Assembly (NCBI GenBank): GCA_963924555.1
Contig: OZ004581.1
Coordinates: forward strand, 2,418,001 to 2,482,000
Length of the DNA: 64,000 nucleotides
Reading direction: 5' to 3'
From: Crambe crambe
Lineage: Eukaryota; Porifera; Demospongiae; Poecilosclerida; Crambeidae
Shown: one piece after another, positions 38,601 to 50,598 of the stretch
How the letters are laid out: every line of letters starts with the position of its first letter
Position numbering within the stretch: the stretch's first letter is position 1
Translations under genes and position numbers: made by a program
Notes under the pieces: generated by a model
The model's database searches: none
The model's input: the letters and a program-made list of their open reading frames with translations, nothing else
Told to the model about the DNA's origin: nothing

Positions 38601-41600
38601 AAAATTTAGTCCGTCCAAACATTTAAAAAAAAAAAAAAAGAACAAGTTATTGGAACAATGATTTTGTGCATGTTCAAGTGGCTAATTTTTTTATTAATAT
38701 TTATGCAGGACCTCCTCTGCCACCAAGACTTCGGTCGAGAGCTATTAGCGGCACTGAGCTCATGGTAGAGTGGGAGGAGCCTTTCACATGGCCAAATCAC
38801 GATATTCTGGGATATGTTATCACCACTCAAATGCTCTCCGGAGAAATGAGAGTAACTAATACGTCGAATACTTTCTTTTCTTTTACTGAGCCCTCGGGTA
38901 TACCAGATGGATGTGAGTCCATCACATTCACCGTACAGGCCTTTAGTGATCTGGGACTGAGTTTGGGAGCCAATCTAACTACCAGTCGTCCGAAAGGTAA
39001 AGCTAAGGTTCAAACTCAATAGCTAAAAAGATAAGCTACCGTAAATTTTTGATGTCAATTTATTTTCGTGGTCATGTTCAACAACCATATATGAAAATTG
39101 ATTACCTTGTACAAAAATTAATAGTGTAAAAGCTAATTGCAAGTAAACTGTAACAGCGAAAATAAATGTAACATATAAAAAAATGTGAATATAACTTTAT
39201 AGCTGAAATTGTTAGCATACGTAGCTAAAAATAGCCCATAGCTAATAATCACAGCTAAAAATCCATTTTTAAAAATTATGTCACTAGCTATAACTTTGGA
39301 ACTACTTTGCATTCTATAATTATTAAACTCAAAGAAGGGGTTTGAATGACTCAAAGGAGTGGTCCCTTTTCCCTGTAATCTATCCGTAATGATTGTAGAA
39401 ACTTTATAGCATTACAGTGCAGACTGTAGTCTACAATGCAGGGGGGTGGGAGGGGGTGGGAGGGCAGGATAATTAACTAATTATGATTGTTATGTGAACT
39501 TCTTGCAGCTCCTACTGAGTTTGGTAGTATCAATTACCACTTGCGCTTCAGAAGTGATGGCTCTCCAGAGGTCAACTTTACCATAGAGGTAAATTGAATT
39601 GCACTCAAAATAGAAATTGACGGAACCTTTAGCTAATGATGGACACACTTGGGACCCAGCCTTTTGTCCTTATCGAGAGGTTGTTTTCTTTTTAGAGATT
39701 TTGTATAGAGTGTACATATAATATATACTTAGATTAATGTCCGTTTTTTGAGAGGTTTGTCCTCTTTCGGAGTGTCCATTATTGCGTGACTGTATCTATA
39801 GGATGTGCATCTATTAAATGGTGGTGATCATTTCCTTGGAATCACGTACAGGAAATAGCTAAACTAAGCAGGCAAAAAAATGTTATACAATACGATACAG
39901 TAAGCAATTACGTATTGAGACTTCTGATGATTTTTTTTTTTTGGTCATCTACACTCAATACTCTGAAGAAAAGACCTGCATGAACCCTGTCAGCTTACAG
40001 GAATGTACATAATAGCTAGGTAATAATTGGATGGAATATTTTGATGAAATTTCTTTAGACATTTCTTAATTTAAGTAAGAATACATGATAGCATAGCTAC
40101 AAAACTCAGTTGCCAAAAATTAATATCTAGTATAGTGAACTGTGGTACATATTATACTCCTGACCTTCACTGGCCACAGTCATAGCAATAACATTATGGG
40201 GAAGGACGACCTTTCTAATTTTTAAAGTAGCCTTGCATGAGATCATGAAATACCATTTAGAAAATGTACGAATAATGTATGAGTAATATTCCCTTGATGA
40301 TTCAAACTCATGGTAACTCCACCACAAAAATTTAATATCTAAGTTATAAATACCTAAATAATTATAGTGTCAAATATATTTAGAATGATCACTAGAGAAT
40401 TACAAGAATGAGAATTACGAGATTTAGCTATATTACAATTTTATATTCGGGAGTACATCTCATGTGAGGTTACTTTAAAAATTAGAACTCTGGATGTGGG
40501 GGTAACTTCGGACTTTTAAAGATTGAGAGGCAGTCTTTATACCTGCAGCAAATGTAACTGCTAAATGCATGCTAAATGCATGCTAAACTCGTTCTTTTTT
40601 TGTATAGCTAGCTGTATAGCTATTTAAAGGGCATATGATGATGGTGCTTGCATGGCATAATTATGATGCTTGCATAGCTATCTGAGGGCATAGATACTTG
40701 CATAGCTACCTGGGGGCATAGATACTTGCATAGCTACCTGAGGGCATAGATACTTGCATAGCTACCTGAGAGTGTGCATAATGATAGTTATGTACCTGAA
40801 GGGCGTGTGAGATTTACTAATCATAACACCACATGATACAAAGCTGTTGCCAGGTGTTCACATGCACCAAAAGTTCAAAAAGTTCATGAACAAGAGAGTT
40901 AGTAACCCCTTTGAGGATCACATGTCAGGACAAACAGTTTAGTCTGATTTTCATCAGCTCCTTTTTCTCCATACATACTCAGCCTCCTTCTCTCTGCCCG
41001 GATCAAACAGCAGAACTCACTCTGAATGTGACTCTAGAAGACGGTTCCTTGAGTTTCCCAATCATAACACAGACCCACGGCTACACAGGCCAGAGTCCTC
41101 CCATAAAGATCCTCATACATAATGGTCTTGTAATTGACAGGAGATATAACTCAGTCATCACGGCCACAACCGTAACAGGCACTTCAACCAAAAGAATCAC
41201 ATTTGGTGAGATCATAGTATGTAACAATTATTACAGCTCCTATTCTCTGCAGGTTAGTAATTACAAATTCTTGATAATAATTTATAGCAAATTTATTAAC
41301 TAGGGCCTGTGCACTGATTTTAATTGCACACTATAATAATAATGGTTACTATAATATAGCTGGCTGATGCAGTAGCTATATATGAGTAATGTGAGCCTCC
41401 ATGCATGCATACCTATTATTCCTTCAAGCTTCATAATAAAAATTTTCTGTATAATATGTTCTCAATATTGACACACTAGTTATTAGGGCCATAAGGAAAT
41501 GGATAGTAGTGACAGTATGCACTGCAATAGGATTCCTGGATTGCTGATTCTGTTTACTGTCATAGAGGTTATTGCATCTGACATTTTAATAGCTATACGT

Positions 41601-43746
41601 AATAATATAGCTAATCTCGTTGTTAATTGGCCATAGCTAGCCACTTCTGCTTTGATGCACATGTATTATAATATAAGAGCCCCTTTGTATAGCAAAAGGT
41701 CCAGTTTGAATTATAATGCATGGCCACTCATTAAATTTTAGATACAACGCTGAATCTACATGTGACTCCACAATCATCTACAACTGTCACATCAATGGTA
41801 ACCTCTCCTGTGACTCCAGGTAAGCAGTGTGTCTACAATAAGCTATTTATAGCTAGTTGGTTCACTAAACTTTGATAATGTTCTTGACAAGATTCCAAAT
41901 TTCACTGTCATAATAACCAACATAATTATATTCCTTAAAAGTGAGAATCTGTTCAAGAATAATTATTGAGGAATTAGCTATTAAGATGAAGGTGGAAAGT
42001 GAATAATAATTTTTTTTTTTTAAAGATCATAATAATTATAGCAATACTTTCGACTTTATAGATGTAGCTAGCTACTTGGGAGTGCCACATGATGAAATTC
42101 TGCATTCTTTCTTCATGCCAAATTGCCAATCATCCAGCTAATAGCTGTATTATGGTATTATGGATTAACCATCATATCATAATAGCTAATTCATGCATGC
42201 TGAACACAGTTCATGATCATTAGCTACTATACTACAGAAGCTCCTTTTTTGTCCACTGAATTTTATGTGGTCACCCCACACGATACGTAGTTATCATTGA
42301 CGTGTTGTAGTCATGAAGACAATATTAGATGTGTAGTCATGCATGAAAATTATTGTGGGAGTCCCTTTCTATGTACTTCCACATGGACCCCACATGATCT
42401 TGGAACAGTATTCATGCATGAAGATCCCAACTAGCATTATAGCTATCACCCAGGAGATAAGTAAATAGCAAGGTCTGTATTGATGGTCACTAATGACAAC
42501 AGAAAGCATGATGAAGACTTGCAAACACATGGAGTAATAGAACCCACGAGAAATATTCTGTATAGCTACAGCATTTGTGACCAGTTCCATGTATAATTAT
42601 TATTAAAATCATTTTTCCCCCCCTACATATTGTACTATAGTGAAGCCATACATCAAAGGCACTGCCTGCAGCTAAAACCATAGTCTGATATTGTATCTAT
42701 AGCAAAGGTAGTTACAGCGGATATAATTATAGCAGTGATCCTGCAACATAAAATTCAGAACACCAAACCAAAATTTATATAGCTAGCTACTCCAAAGCCC
42801 TTTGAAAGGAGGCTATGTAGCTAAATTATTTTGTTCTGAATTTCATGTTGCTAGATTACTGCAATCCACTGTATGCCATAAACCACATGCAGTTGTAGTT
42901 TTGATATAGTTAAACTATAAAATTATGGCCTTATCATACTTTATGGGAAATAAATTTAATGTACACTCAAGGCAGTCCATTTAGACCACTCGGCTTTGCC
43001 TTGTGGTCTAAATGAACAGCCTCTTGTGTATTTCCCATAAACAACTCTAAGCCATAGTTTAACTTTAGCTATAGCCACAAAAAATTAATATTAGCAGCTA
43101 GCTAGTTATGAGTTATGGTGAGTCTAAAAGGGATTCTGAATTGAAATGAAAGCTCTACTTGAGACTGTCACATTAGCTAATTATTTCTTACTTTGTATAA
43201 TATTATACAGGTCATTGGCTGTTAGCTGCAGTGATAGGGGTGGTGGTAGGTATGATGGTGCTTGCACTATTCCTTGCACTACTCACTGTTGTATGCTGCC
43301 TTTGGTCAAGGAGATCCAAAGAAGGTTAGTCTGTTTCTTCAGCTATAATAATTAGTGAGTATAGTGCTTGGTCTTGAGAGAAGGGGTCTTATCAAGCAAA
43401 GCCTGTTAATTAAAAGCTTGTAAAGTTTATTATAATGTTACACAAGATATTCAAGAACTTTGAACACACCATTATTAAACTTCAAACTGAGCTTTATGAT
43501 TATAGCTACCAATAACTTTGTTTTGAATTCTTGCACGTAGCTAGCTAACTTAATTTACTAGCTATTTTTAATTCCTTCAATATCCAAAGGTTCAACTAGC
43601 TATTATAGCACGCATCATAATGATTCCTTTGATGGACTTTCAAATCCAAAACCTTTTCTAATCAGGACACTTTTATTATTTTTTTTTTTACAGCACACCT
43701 GCATATTCCAAGAGTGAATTGTATTAGAGAAAAGATGGACATTTGA
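35666..43746 (+). CDS. Type I membrane protein with Ig and fibronectin III domains (complete, 8 exons, 408 aa)
   Basis: Exons: 35666-35729, 36035-36361, 38709-38996, 39509-39588, 40983-41205, 41742-41819, 43211-43324 and 43694-43746. All have GT-AG borders, and the summed length of 1227 nt is divisible by three, ending in TGA. Exon 1 is a signal peptide (MGLCLHFYIVATVLICFRSG). Exon 2 is an Ig-like domain (FSCQLDEVSNGVSWIV ... TSVTCKQL). Exon 3 is FN3-like (PPLPPRLRSRAISGTELMV, EWEEP, YVITTQ). Exons 4-5 are an unassigned extracellular region with two apparent N-glycosylation sites (NFT, NVT). Exon 6 is a Ser/Thr stem. Exon 7 is the transmembrane helix (AVIGVVVGMMVLALFLALL) followed by CCLWSRRSKE. 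Exon 8 gives a short tail. Alternative use of a donor at 41252 breaks the frame, so 41205 is preferred. A role as a surface receptor or adhesion protein is inferred; no signalling motif is seen. Confidence 0.85.
37548..37862. mobile_element. Two adjacent hairpin MITEs (GCAACATGAAATTCAGAAC family) in an intron
   Basis: The first hairpin spans about 37548-37727 (tgcaacatgaaattcagaac paired with gttctgaatttcatgttgca). The second, about 37728-37862, repeats the pattern with more divergence. Both lie in the intron between the Ig and FN3 exons. A third relative is at 42716-42875. Confidence 0.8.
40665..40775. repeat. 28-bp tandem repeat, about 3.5 units
   Basis: The unit contains gatacttgcatagctacctg, seen at 40693, 40721 and 40749. 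It lies in an intron of the Ig/FN3 gene. Confidence 0.85.
42716..42875. mobile_element. Hairpin MITE, GCAACATGAAATTCAGAAC family
   Basis: Arms aaaattcagaacaccaaacc and ttgttctgaatttcatgttg, ends acagcgg/ccactgt. It lies in the intron before the transmembrane exon of the Ig/FN3 gene. Confidence 0.75.
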
Positions 43747-44336
43747 AATTACTCCCGAATCGACACCGAACTTTTGAAATTTGTAGTAGATATTACCAAA
43801 AGTATATACCTAGCTATAATATTATAGCTAATAGGTACAGTAGTTAACTGTAGATATCATTTTTAATTTCATAACGTAATCCCATCATTATTACACAGCA
43901 CATCTCATATGACTAGCTATGTTCACATAATTTTATGCTTTTTTAAAAAGGTGCTCAGCCTATAATATCTATCAGGAGTGGTGGAAAAAATTATCTACAT
44001 AATTATTAAACTAGCTATTGTCCATGGAAACCGCAAAGAAATTTTAGCTACAAGCTAATAAATAACAGTCTTATCAGAATAAAGATATGATAATTGCTGT
44101 AGCTAGCCAGCTATACAGGCATAGCTAATTAAATTCAAACAAAAAACATCAAATAACAACAACAACAAAAACAACAACAACAATAAATAAACCAAAAAAT
44201 AGCACTTGAACAATGTGCATGATAGCTGGTAGCTAATAATTTTTTAAGTACTTTCCAGTGATAATAATTACTAGCTAGCTATTGAATAATTTTTTTTTTG
44301 GCTATTATAGCTAATAAGTTCTAGCTAGCTGTAGTG
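43747..44336. other. Convergent intergenic region
   Basis: Lies between the plus-strand Ig/FN3 gene and the minus-strand OGDH exons. AT-rich, with a CAA-type repeat at 44155-44190 and many TAGCTA motifs. No gene is seen. Confidence 0.5.
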
Positions 44337-45604
44337 TTAAGATACGAAGGCACCTGTTCTCACTTCTTTTTGTTCTTGATTATGAACAGCCTTGCTACCT
44401 GTGGCAACTGAAGCACTTGGAATCCGACCTATATAACTATAATAAAGGAAATAATTAGATTTCTCAAATCTCTCAATGTGGACAAAAAATAAAGTAAAAG
44501 GTATCCTGGGGTAGAGGAGAGCAGAGGGGAGGGGATGGTAGGAGGGAGAGGGGATGGTAGGAGGGAGAGGGGATGGTAGGAGGGAGAGGGGATGGGAGGG
44601 AGAGGGGATGGGAGGAAGAGGGAAGGGAATGGTGGGAGAAAGAGGGAAGGGGATGGTAGGAGGGAGAGGGAGATGAGAGGGGATGGTAGGAGGGAGAGGG
44701 AGAGGGGAGGGAATGGTAGGAGGGAGAGGGAGAGGGAAGGGAAGGGGATGGAGAGGAGAGGGGAGGGGAGGAAGAGGGAGAGGGGATGGGAGGAAGAGGG
44801 AAGGGAATGGTGGGAGGAAGAGGGAAGGGGATGGGAGGAGGGAGAGGGAGATGAGAGGGGATGGTAGGAGGGAGAGGGAGAGGGGAGGGAAGGGGATGAT
44901 AGGAGGGAGAGGGGATGGGAGGAGGAGTGGGAGGGATGGGAGAAAGGAGAGGGAGAGGGAATGATTCTCAAGACAGGCACACAGCTACAATCATCAACAG
45001 CTTACTTGATTTTCCTTTCGTGTTTTGTGGCACTAGCAATTCTGGGTTGAATGTAGTTCCAAGCGCCCATATTTTTGGGTTCCTCCTGCACCCACGTAAG
45101 TGTGGCATTGGGATATCGACTTAGCTCCTCCACTACCAAATCATAGGGAAAAGGAGAGATCTGGAAGAAAAAAAATACAAGTCTATATGGAGAAGAGTTG
45201 TATATCAGTCAGCTATATAGTGTGTAAAGAACTTTTGACTAGAAATCCACCATCATAAGCATAGTAGCTCTAAGTCCACATAGGAGCTTGCTTCACTTAG
45301 CCTCACTTTCTAACTTTTACCTGTTCAATTCTGATGATGGCAGCCTTGTCAGTCATTCCTTGTTCTTTTCTCTCTTGAAGCAGCTCGTAATAGATCTTTC
45401 CCGAACAGAAAACGACCTTCTCCACACCTAGACCTCCAGGACATGTGGCATCCCCTATCACACGCTGAAAACTGGTACCTGTAATCAATATAATAACATG
45501 CAGTATTCCTAGTTTACCAAAGGTCATCATGAAACTGCAATGTTAGAACATAAATACGAGATAGATAAGGATAGATATAGTAGCTGACTCCCTATAGTGT
45601 GGAC

Positions 45605-45689
<85 letters not shown>

Positions 45690-47165
45690 TATTATTATTA
45701 TTAGTATTATTATTACTATTTATTAATTGAATACCTTCTATCATGTCAGAGATTGGTGATTTAGCATCAGGTAAGCGAAGTAAACTCTTGGGAGTCATTA
45801 TTATCAGCTGCAAACAGTACATAGAATAATACTAATAACACACATAACAATGGCAGGGCTGCGAGGGGAGCATATGTGACAGTTGAGGGTAGAAATCAAA
45901 TGTAATTCATGCTTTCTACTTTTGGAAAAAAAAAGTTCGAAAGGCAGAAATTTTTATTGTAAAACACCAGTCACGACAAAGTAAACTTAGACTATTTGAT
46001 TTCTACCCTCAACTGTCACATATACACATTTGCCCTCCCAAAATGTCAAAGCAGCTATTACCATAGCTGTAGCAACAAAAATGAAAATGATAAATTTGTA
46101 ATCACAAATTATTATTGTAACTACATAATATTTTAACCTAATTTTTATGGAAAAAGGAGCATAATTTGCTTGTTATTATTAGCAGACTATAAATCCGAAA
46201 CTTTCTGCATGCCTAGTGGGAGGAATAACTTACTGGTTTTCTGAAAGGCAGTGCAATTTGTCGCCTGAGTACATGGAAGATGTTGGCAGGGGTGGTGCAG
46301 TTCACCACCTGCCAGTTACACTCCATCAGTTGAGTCAGGGCAAAGTCCGCACGAGAGTAATCATTGCCATTGTCTGGATCATCTGAACAACCCTGAGAAT
46401 ATTGAACACAGAGTAATACCTCTTAAAAATAATTTTCGTAAATAGATGGAAATCATTTACCACACAAAATAATGTACAAAAAAAAATTAATTATTAAGTA
46501 GATAAATATAATATACCAAATACCTGTTATTACAGGGTGGCCTGATTAGACAAGGTTCAGTGTAAGGTTCAGTGTAGTACCTAGGTGGTCTCATTCATTA
46601 CTGGGCGGTCTGGTTTGACGTATACATCAATGCACATGGCTTACTAAATTCAACACTGCTGATTTCCTGCATTGCATCATGCACATGACATGTATAGCTT
46701 AGCAGCTTCATATAACTTAAATGTGGTCTTGATGTGGCAGGAACCACAAGTACAGCACTATGGTTTCCACTAATGGAGAAATCTATGGCTTAGATAACAT
46801 TATAGCATAGTGTATTCTGGTAGCTGTGCTTTCGTCTACATATATAATATTTAGTAAACAGTCAGAACTGTCCTAATCTGGGCATGGTGACTGGAGTGAA
46901 ACTTAATAGGAATTTGACCAGACAAGATGGTCTGAAAATGCCCAGTGTTCAGACACAGACTGTCAACATAACTGCAGGCATATTAACTTGAGCTTTAGGA
47001 ATTTACCAGACAAAATTGGTATTTATTTACCTGTAAGAATCTCTCAGGTCTGGCAGATGAGTGTTCAGGTCCCATTCCCTCGTAGCCATGGGGCAGCAGC
47101 ATGACCAGACCGCTCTGACGCATCCACTTGTCCTGACCACAACAGATAAACTGGTCAATGATACA
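44337..47165 (-). CDS. OGDH: 2-oxoglutarate dehydrogenase E1, last six exons only
   Basis: Exons in transcript order: 47031-47165, 46234-46392, 45735-45807, 45321-45478, 45006-45160 and 44337-44436. They join in frame to 259 codons plus TAA. The peptide contains [95 protein letters not shown] and [18 protein letters not shown]. This is the C-terminal third of the thiamine-diphosphate E1 subunit that decarboxylates 2-oxoglutarate in the mitochondrial TCA-cycle complex. Residues match OGDH better than the related DHTKD1. The three N-terminal quarters are absent: no exon is visible between 47166 and the next gene at 47507. Either a very long intron spans the array that follows, or this is a truncated duplicate or assembly join. 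Confidence 0.88.
44517..44965. repeat. Purine-rich GGGAGAGGGGATGG minisatellite
   Basis: About 450 bp of irregular units built from aggagggagaggggatggta in the last OGDH intron. One strand is almost pure purine, so triplex or G-quadruplex structure is possible. The long Ser/Pro/Leu ORF on the opposite strand is an artefact of the repeat. Confidence 0.95.
45607..45718. repeat. (ATT)n microsatellite
   Basis: About 110 bp of ATT triplets with small interruptions, in an OGDH intron. Confidence 0.95.
45855..46038. mobile_element. Short TIR element in an OGDH intron
   Basis: The arms gtgacagttgagggtagaaa and tttctaccctcaactgtcac are inverted repeats about 150 bp apart. The outer arms aggggagcatatg and tatacacatttgccctccc also partly pair. 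Noncoding. Confidence 0.75.
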
Positions 47166-47506
47166 CTGCAGAACATATCATACATTAAATGATTAGATAG
47201 GAGGGATTCCCTAATGTGGATTCCTTTAGACAATAATATCAAAGCTATGTATGTACATGTAGATTATTTTTTTTGGTTGCAGACCAGGATACTTAGTTTA
47301 TAAGTCTAATTAAGTTCTGTTGTGAATGAACTGGTCTATTATATAATATAGGGCAAATTTTCTTGGTTTTCCATAACCGTGTATAAATTTTTCAATCCAC
47401 GAAAAAAATTCACAGTATTTTATAATCAAATTCAATCACACTAAATTTCAATCAGTTAGTGTAAAGTATAAAATTCTTATTTACAAACTAAGAACAAGTC
47501 TTGTCC

Positions 47507-48358
47507 TTAAAGTACATACAACTCGATCAGTGATAAGGTAGTAACATCATTATCCAACCATTTGCACACCCTCATCTCTATGTTATCGGTGGTGCTGTTG
47601 GGGAGCTGTTTGTTGAACCATGGAGGATTGTTGATGTTACAGTAAGTGCCAGGACTAAAAGGACATCCTTGCCCATCCCACAACGGGTTTGTAGAGTTTC
47701 CCTGTGCACTCTCACAGAAATAATCATTGCCAACCATCGGAGGAGCAGCAGACGTAATACGAGGACAATTCCACGTGGGATTACGATAATTAGGATTGTT
47801 ATTTAAACCAACTGCAAATGACCATATATGCTGACGTTGTCCTGCAGAACCATAAGTCAGGCTAACTCCATCGAGATAATCACCTTCAAGTACACGCCCA
47901 TCATTAAGAGATGCCCAAAAAGCGTAAGCAGCTCCAGTATGATAGCCTGTGATTCTTCCACAAACAAAACGATAACTCGAGCCTTGAACGTTGAAAATGG
48001 AAGAAGAACAGCTTCGAGATGCAAGATGTCGAGATGACCCACATACTCTTGTAGGACTTGTTACCAGCCTCAGTCCAGAAGGACAAGTGTGGTTCGTATT
48101 ACTCATGTTGATAAAGGCTACTCTTCTCCATCCTGGTCCACCACATACACGTCGTGTTAATAACACTTGAATTTCAGAACTCAAGTTTTGACGAGCTCTT
48201 TGGCTCTCTTCAGAAGTCGGGCACATATTCAGGGTTGATTCTACAGCAACGGAGTCGATCTGCTGAGGTTTAGAGTAGATTTGAGCATACACAATACCAA
48301 CAGCAGTCACAAATACTGCCACGACAAAATATACTTTGATTAAAGACATTTCAGCCAC
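47507..48358 (-). CDS. Secreted cysteine-rich array protein A
   Basis: A single-exon gene of 283 aa. Residues 1-25 form a signal peptide (MAEMSLIKVYFVVAVFVTAV, ending near YAQ). A short helical segment follows, holding NMCPTSEESQRARQNLSSEI. The conserved body starts at RVCGGPGWRRVAF and carries CPSGLRLVTSPTRVCGSS, VQGSSYRFVCGRITGYHTGA, YLDGVSLTYGSAGQRQHIWS, DYFCESAQGN and NPPWFNKQLPNST. It ends with CKW and LIELYVL. There are 11 cysteines after the signal, an odd number, so dimerisation or one free cysteine is possible. N-glycosylation sequons (NLS, NMS, NST) are present. I recall similar uncharacterised predicted proteins in sponges and cnidarians but know no named function. It is nearly identical to copy D, so the two are recent duplicates. 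It is the last gene of the array. Confidence 0.85.
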   Translation of the reverse strand: MAEMSLIKVYFVVAVFVTAVGIVYAQIYSKPQQIDSVAVESTLNMCPTSEESQRARQNLSSEIQVLLTRRVCGGPGWRRVAFINMSNTNHTCPSGLRLVTSPTRVCGSSRHLASRSCSSSIFNVQGSSYRFVCGRITGYHTGAAYAFWASLNDGRVLEGDYLDGVSLTYGSAGQRQHIWSFAVGLNNNPNYRNPTWNCPRITSAAPPMVGNDYFCESAQGNSTNPLWDGQGCPFSPGTYCNINNPPWFNKQLPNSTTDNIEMRVCKWLDNDVTTLSLIELYVL

Positions 48359-50598
48359 CTACAATATCAAAGCTTGCAGTTATTTCTTTTTCAGATAAAT
48401 TTTCAGTTGTTGATCACGTCTAAAAGTTCCTAAAAATGTGCAAGGGCCACTGTTTGTCTGAGAGGAAGCAATTTGCACGATAAAGTACGTAGTATAGTGG
48501 AGTATTATAGTGGCATAGCTAATGGTGTGGTCACTACAGCACCCTATAAGCTAAAAGGTTTGGTTTTTGGAATTACAGCTAGGGCTAGGGCTAGGGCTAG
48601 GGCGAGGGCTCTATTGGAAGTTAGCAATAATAATTCCATGCAGAGACATAGAGTAATGGATTCCAAGAAAGTAGCTGTTTATATTATCTCACTGTTCCAA
48701 GTACACCCATACATATCCCACTACTAATATGTGGTTGATGAGATCATGCATACAGCTACACTATTGTAGTTCCAGAGCAGCTCAATTCATTGGTAATTTG
48801 CACATCATAAAACATAAAATGAAAATGAGTGAATACAAGCATTGTGGGGCAAGTGCGCATGCTTATAGTTGACCCAAGGTTGTCACGAAAAGAAACTATA
48901 TACTGACAACGTTAGGACATAAACATTAATGGAAATAGCTAGGGTGTTTTATTGTAACCAAAATACCATAGATTGGGAAATTTTCGTTAGAAAAAAAATC
49001 GTGTTTACAATTTTCATGTTAATTTTTATTTTGTTCATGCTCCATTGGATGCAAGGCTTTCATGATTCAAGGTCAAATTGTATTCATTGTTTCCTGTCAG
49101 ACAATGACCCTAAGCATGTGACCACAGGAGATATCATATATTTGCACCTGCATGTGCTACAAAATTTTTTGATGTTAATTTATTTCGTGGTCATGTTCAA
49201 TAATAACGAAAAAATTTTAAAAGATGTTCTCATGTAATGAGATGGTGAAAGAGGATTGAAGAAAAACTGGCACCCCAAGTGACCCCGCATATTGAACCTG
49301 TCTAGGATGAGAGATTGGAGAGATCTGAGTATTGAAGCATGTCTAGGATGAGAGAGAACCATGTGTGTGAACAACGAAAATACTTTGAAATTATGACACA
49401 CACAAATATACATGCAGCTAAACTAATAATGGTATCACTCTAATACTCAACAAAATGTTCAAGTTCAGTCCCCAAGAGAAGAACTTTCTACTTTCCCATC
49501 CCACACAGGGTTACTGTAATTACCCTTTGCCGTCTCGCAGAAATAATTACTGGATATGTGTCCACAAAAGTGGGTATGACATGAAAGTCTGGCCATTTTT
49601 ATCCTGTTTATCATTTAAACAATAACTATGTGTGATTGTATCTATAGAAGTAGGCAGAGTCAGGATAAATTTATCCCTGTTTATCATTAAAAGAAACAAA
49701 AGCATCCTGAGCTCCTGAGCTGTGGTTGGCAGAGTCAGGACAGTTCATCTTTGTTTACTGTTAGTCTTTCAATAACATGGTCCTTGAAAACAAAGGTATT
49801 CTTCTAAACCTTCAATAACATGTGGGCAGAGTCAGGATAGTTCATCTCTGTTTTTCAATAACATGGTCCTTGAAAACAAAAGTATCCTTCTAAATCTTCA
49901 ATAACATGTGGGCAGAGTCAGGATAGTTCATCTTTAAAGTAGTCTTTCAATAAACATTTTCAAAGCGGTCCAGACAAAGTCAGGTAAAAATAACAAAAAA
50001 ATAACTCATGAGCTCATGAGATTATTTACAGATGGATACATATTGTATGCCTTATTCTACTCAAGTGTAGCTACATGCAGTCAGGACAAACAAAACTCCC
50101 TTAAGTGGTTGTGCCCATAATTGTGGGCTATAAACTTGAAAATTTTCTGTTTACTTGTATAGCTACTGTAGCTACATCCTTTTCCTTCTTTTAATCATCC
50201 CAAGTTCACTCTCCCACACAGACACACATCTCACTCTGACGACACAATCTCAAATTGATAAGGTTTCGATACTCAGAACTCCATGCCTTGTTATTCCAAC
50301 AAGAAATATGAGATGATCAGATTAGAACTACATATGCATATACCCACATATAGCTAGGATTGGGGAATATTCATTTTTCTTCTGAATAAGTCCTAAGTCT
50401 CAACTTTCATGTGTTATAGTAATAAGAACTTTTCAATAGTTTTAGTCAAGACTGAATGCAAAAGTGAATAAACATATGCACATACATAGGCTAGTAAAAG
50501 AGTTGAGGGATTCACTATAGCTATTACAATAACAGTACATACAATATGTAGGATAAAAGAGCTCAGTTCTCAAAAAAGGATTGATCGTTCTCATGTTA
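48359..50598. other. Spacer between array genes A and B
   Basis: Holds a TAGGGC tandem run (48578-48612), a repeat shared with 39040-39110 (ttatttcgtggtcatgttca), the fragment at 49455-49560, and several copies of the spacer repeat containing gggcagagtcagga (49660-49985). No intact gene. Confidence 0.6.
49455..49560 (-). pseudogene. Array-family fragment between A and B
   Basis: The minus strand holds the segment for YFCETAKGNYSNPVWDGK, closest to copy F (wording of 60420-60480). Nothing of the body precedes it. Isolated relic. Confidence 0.75.

Noticed and set aside
40911-41303. 130-codon ORF read as one exon
   Set aside because: The ends run into introns. The spliced exon 40983-41205 is the part consistent in phase with its neighbours.
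44429-44980. 183-codon Ser/Pro/Leu-rich ORF and Gly/Arg/Glu-rich ORFs on the opposite strand
   Set aside because: Both are products of the purine-rich minisatellite inside an OGDH intron.
45640-45822. Poly-Ile/Asn ORF
   Set aside because: It translates the ATT microsatellite. Only the OGDH exon 45735-45807 within it is real.
47828-48086. ORFs of 60-69 codons overlapping array genes (similar shadows recur over each copy)
   Set aside because: They are alternative-frame shadows of the conserved coding sequence and recur only because the genes are duplicates.
48578-48612. True telomere end
   Set aside because: The repeat is short and internal, with the unit TAGGGC, and unique sequence lies on both sides.
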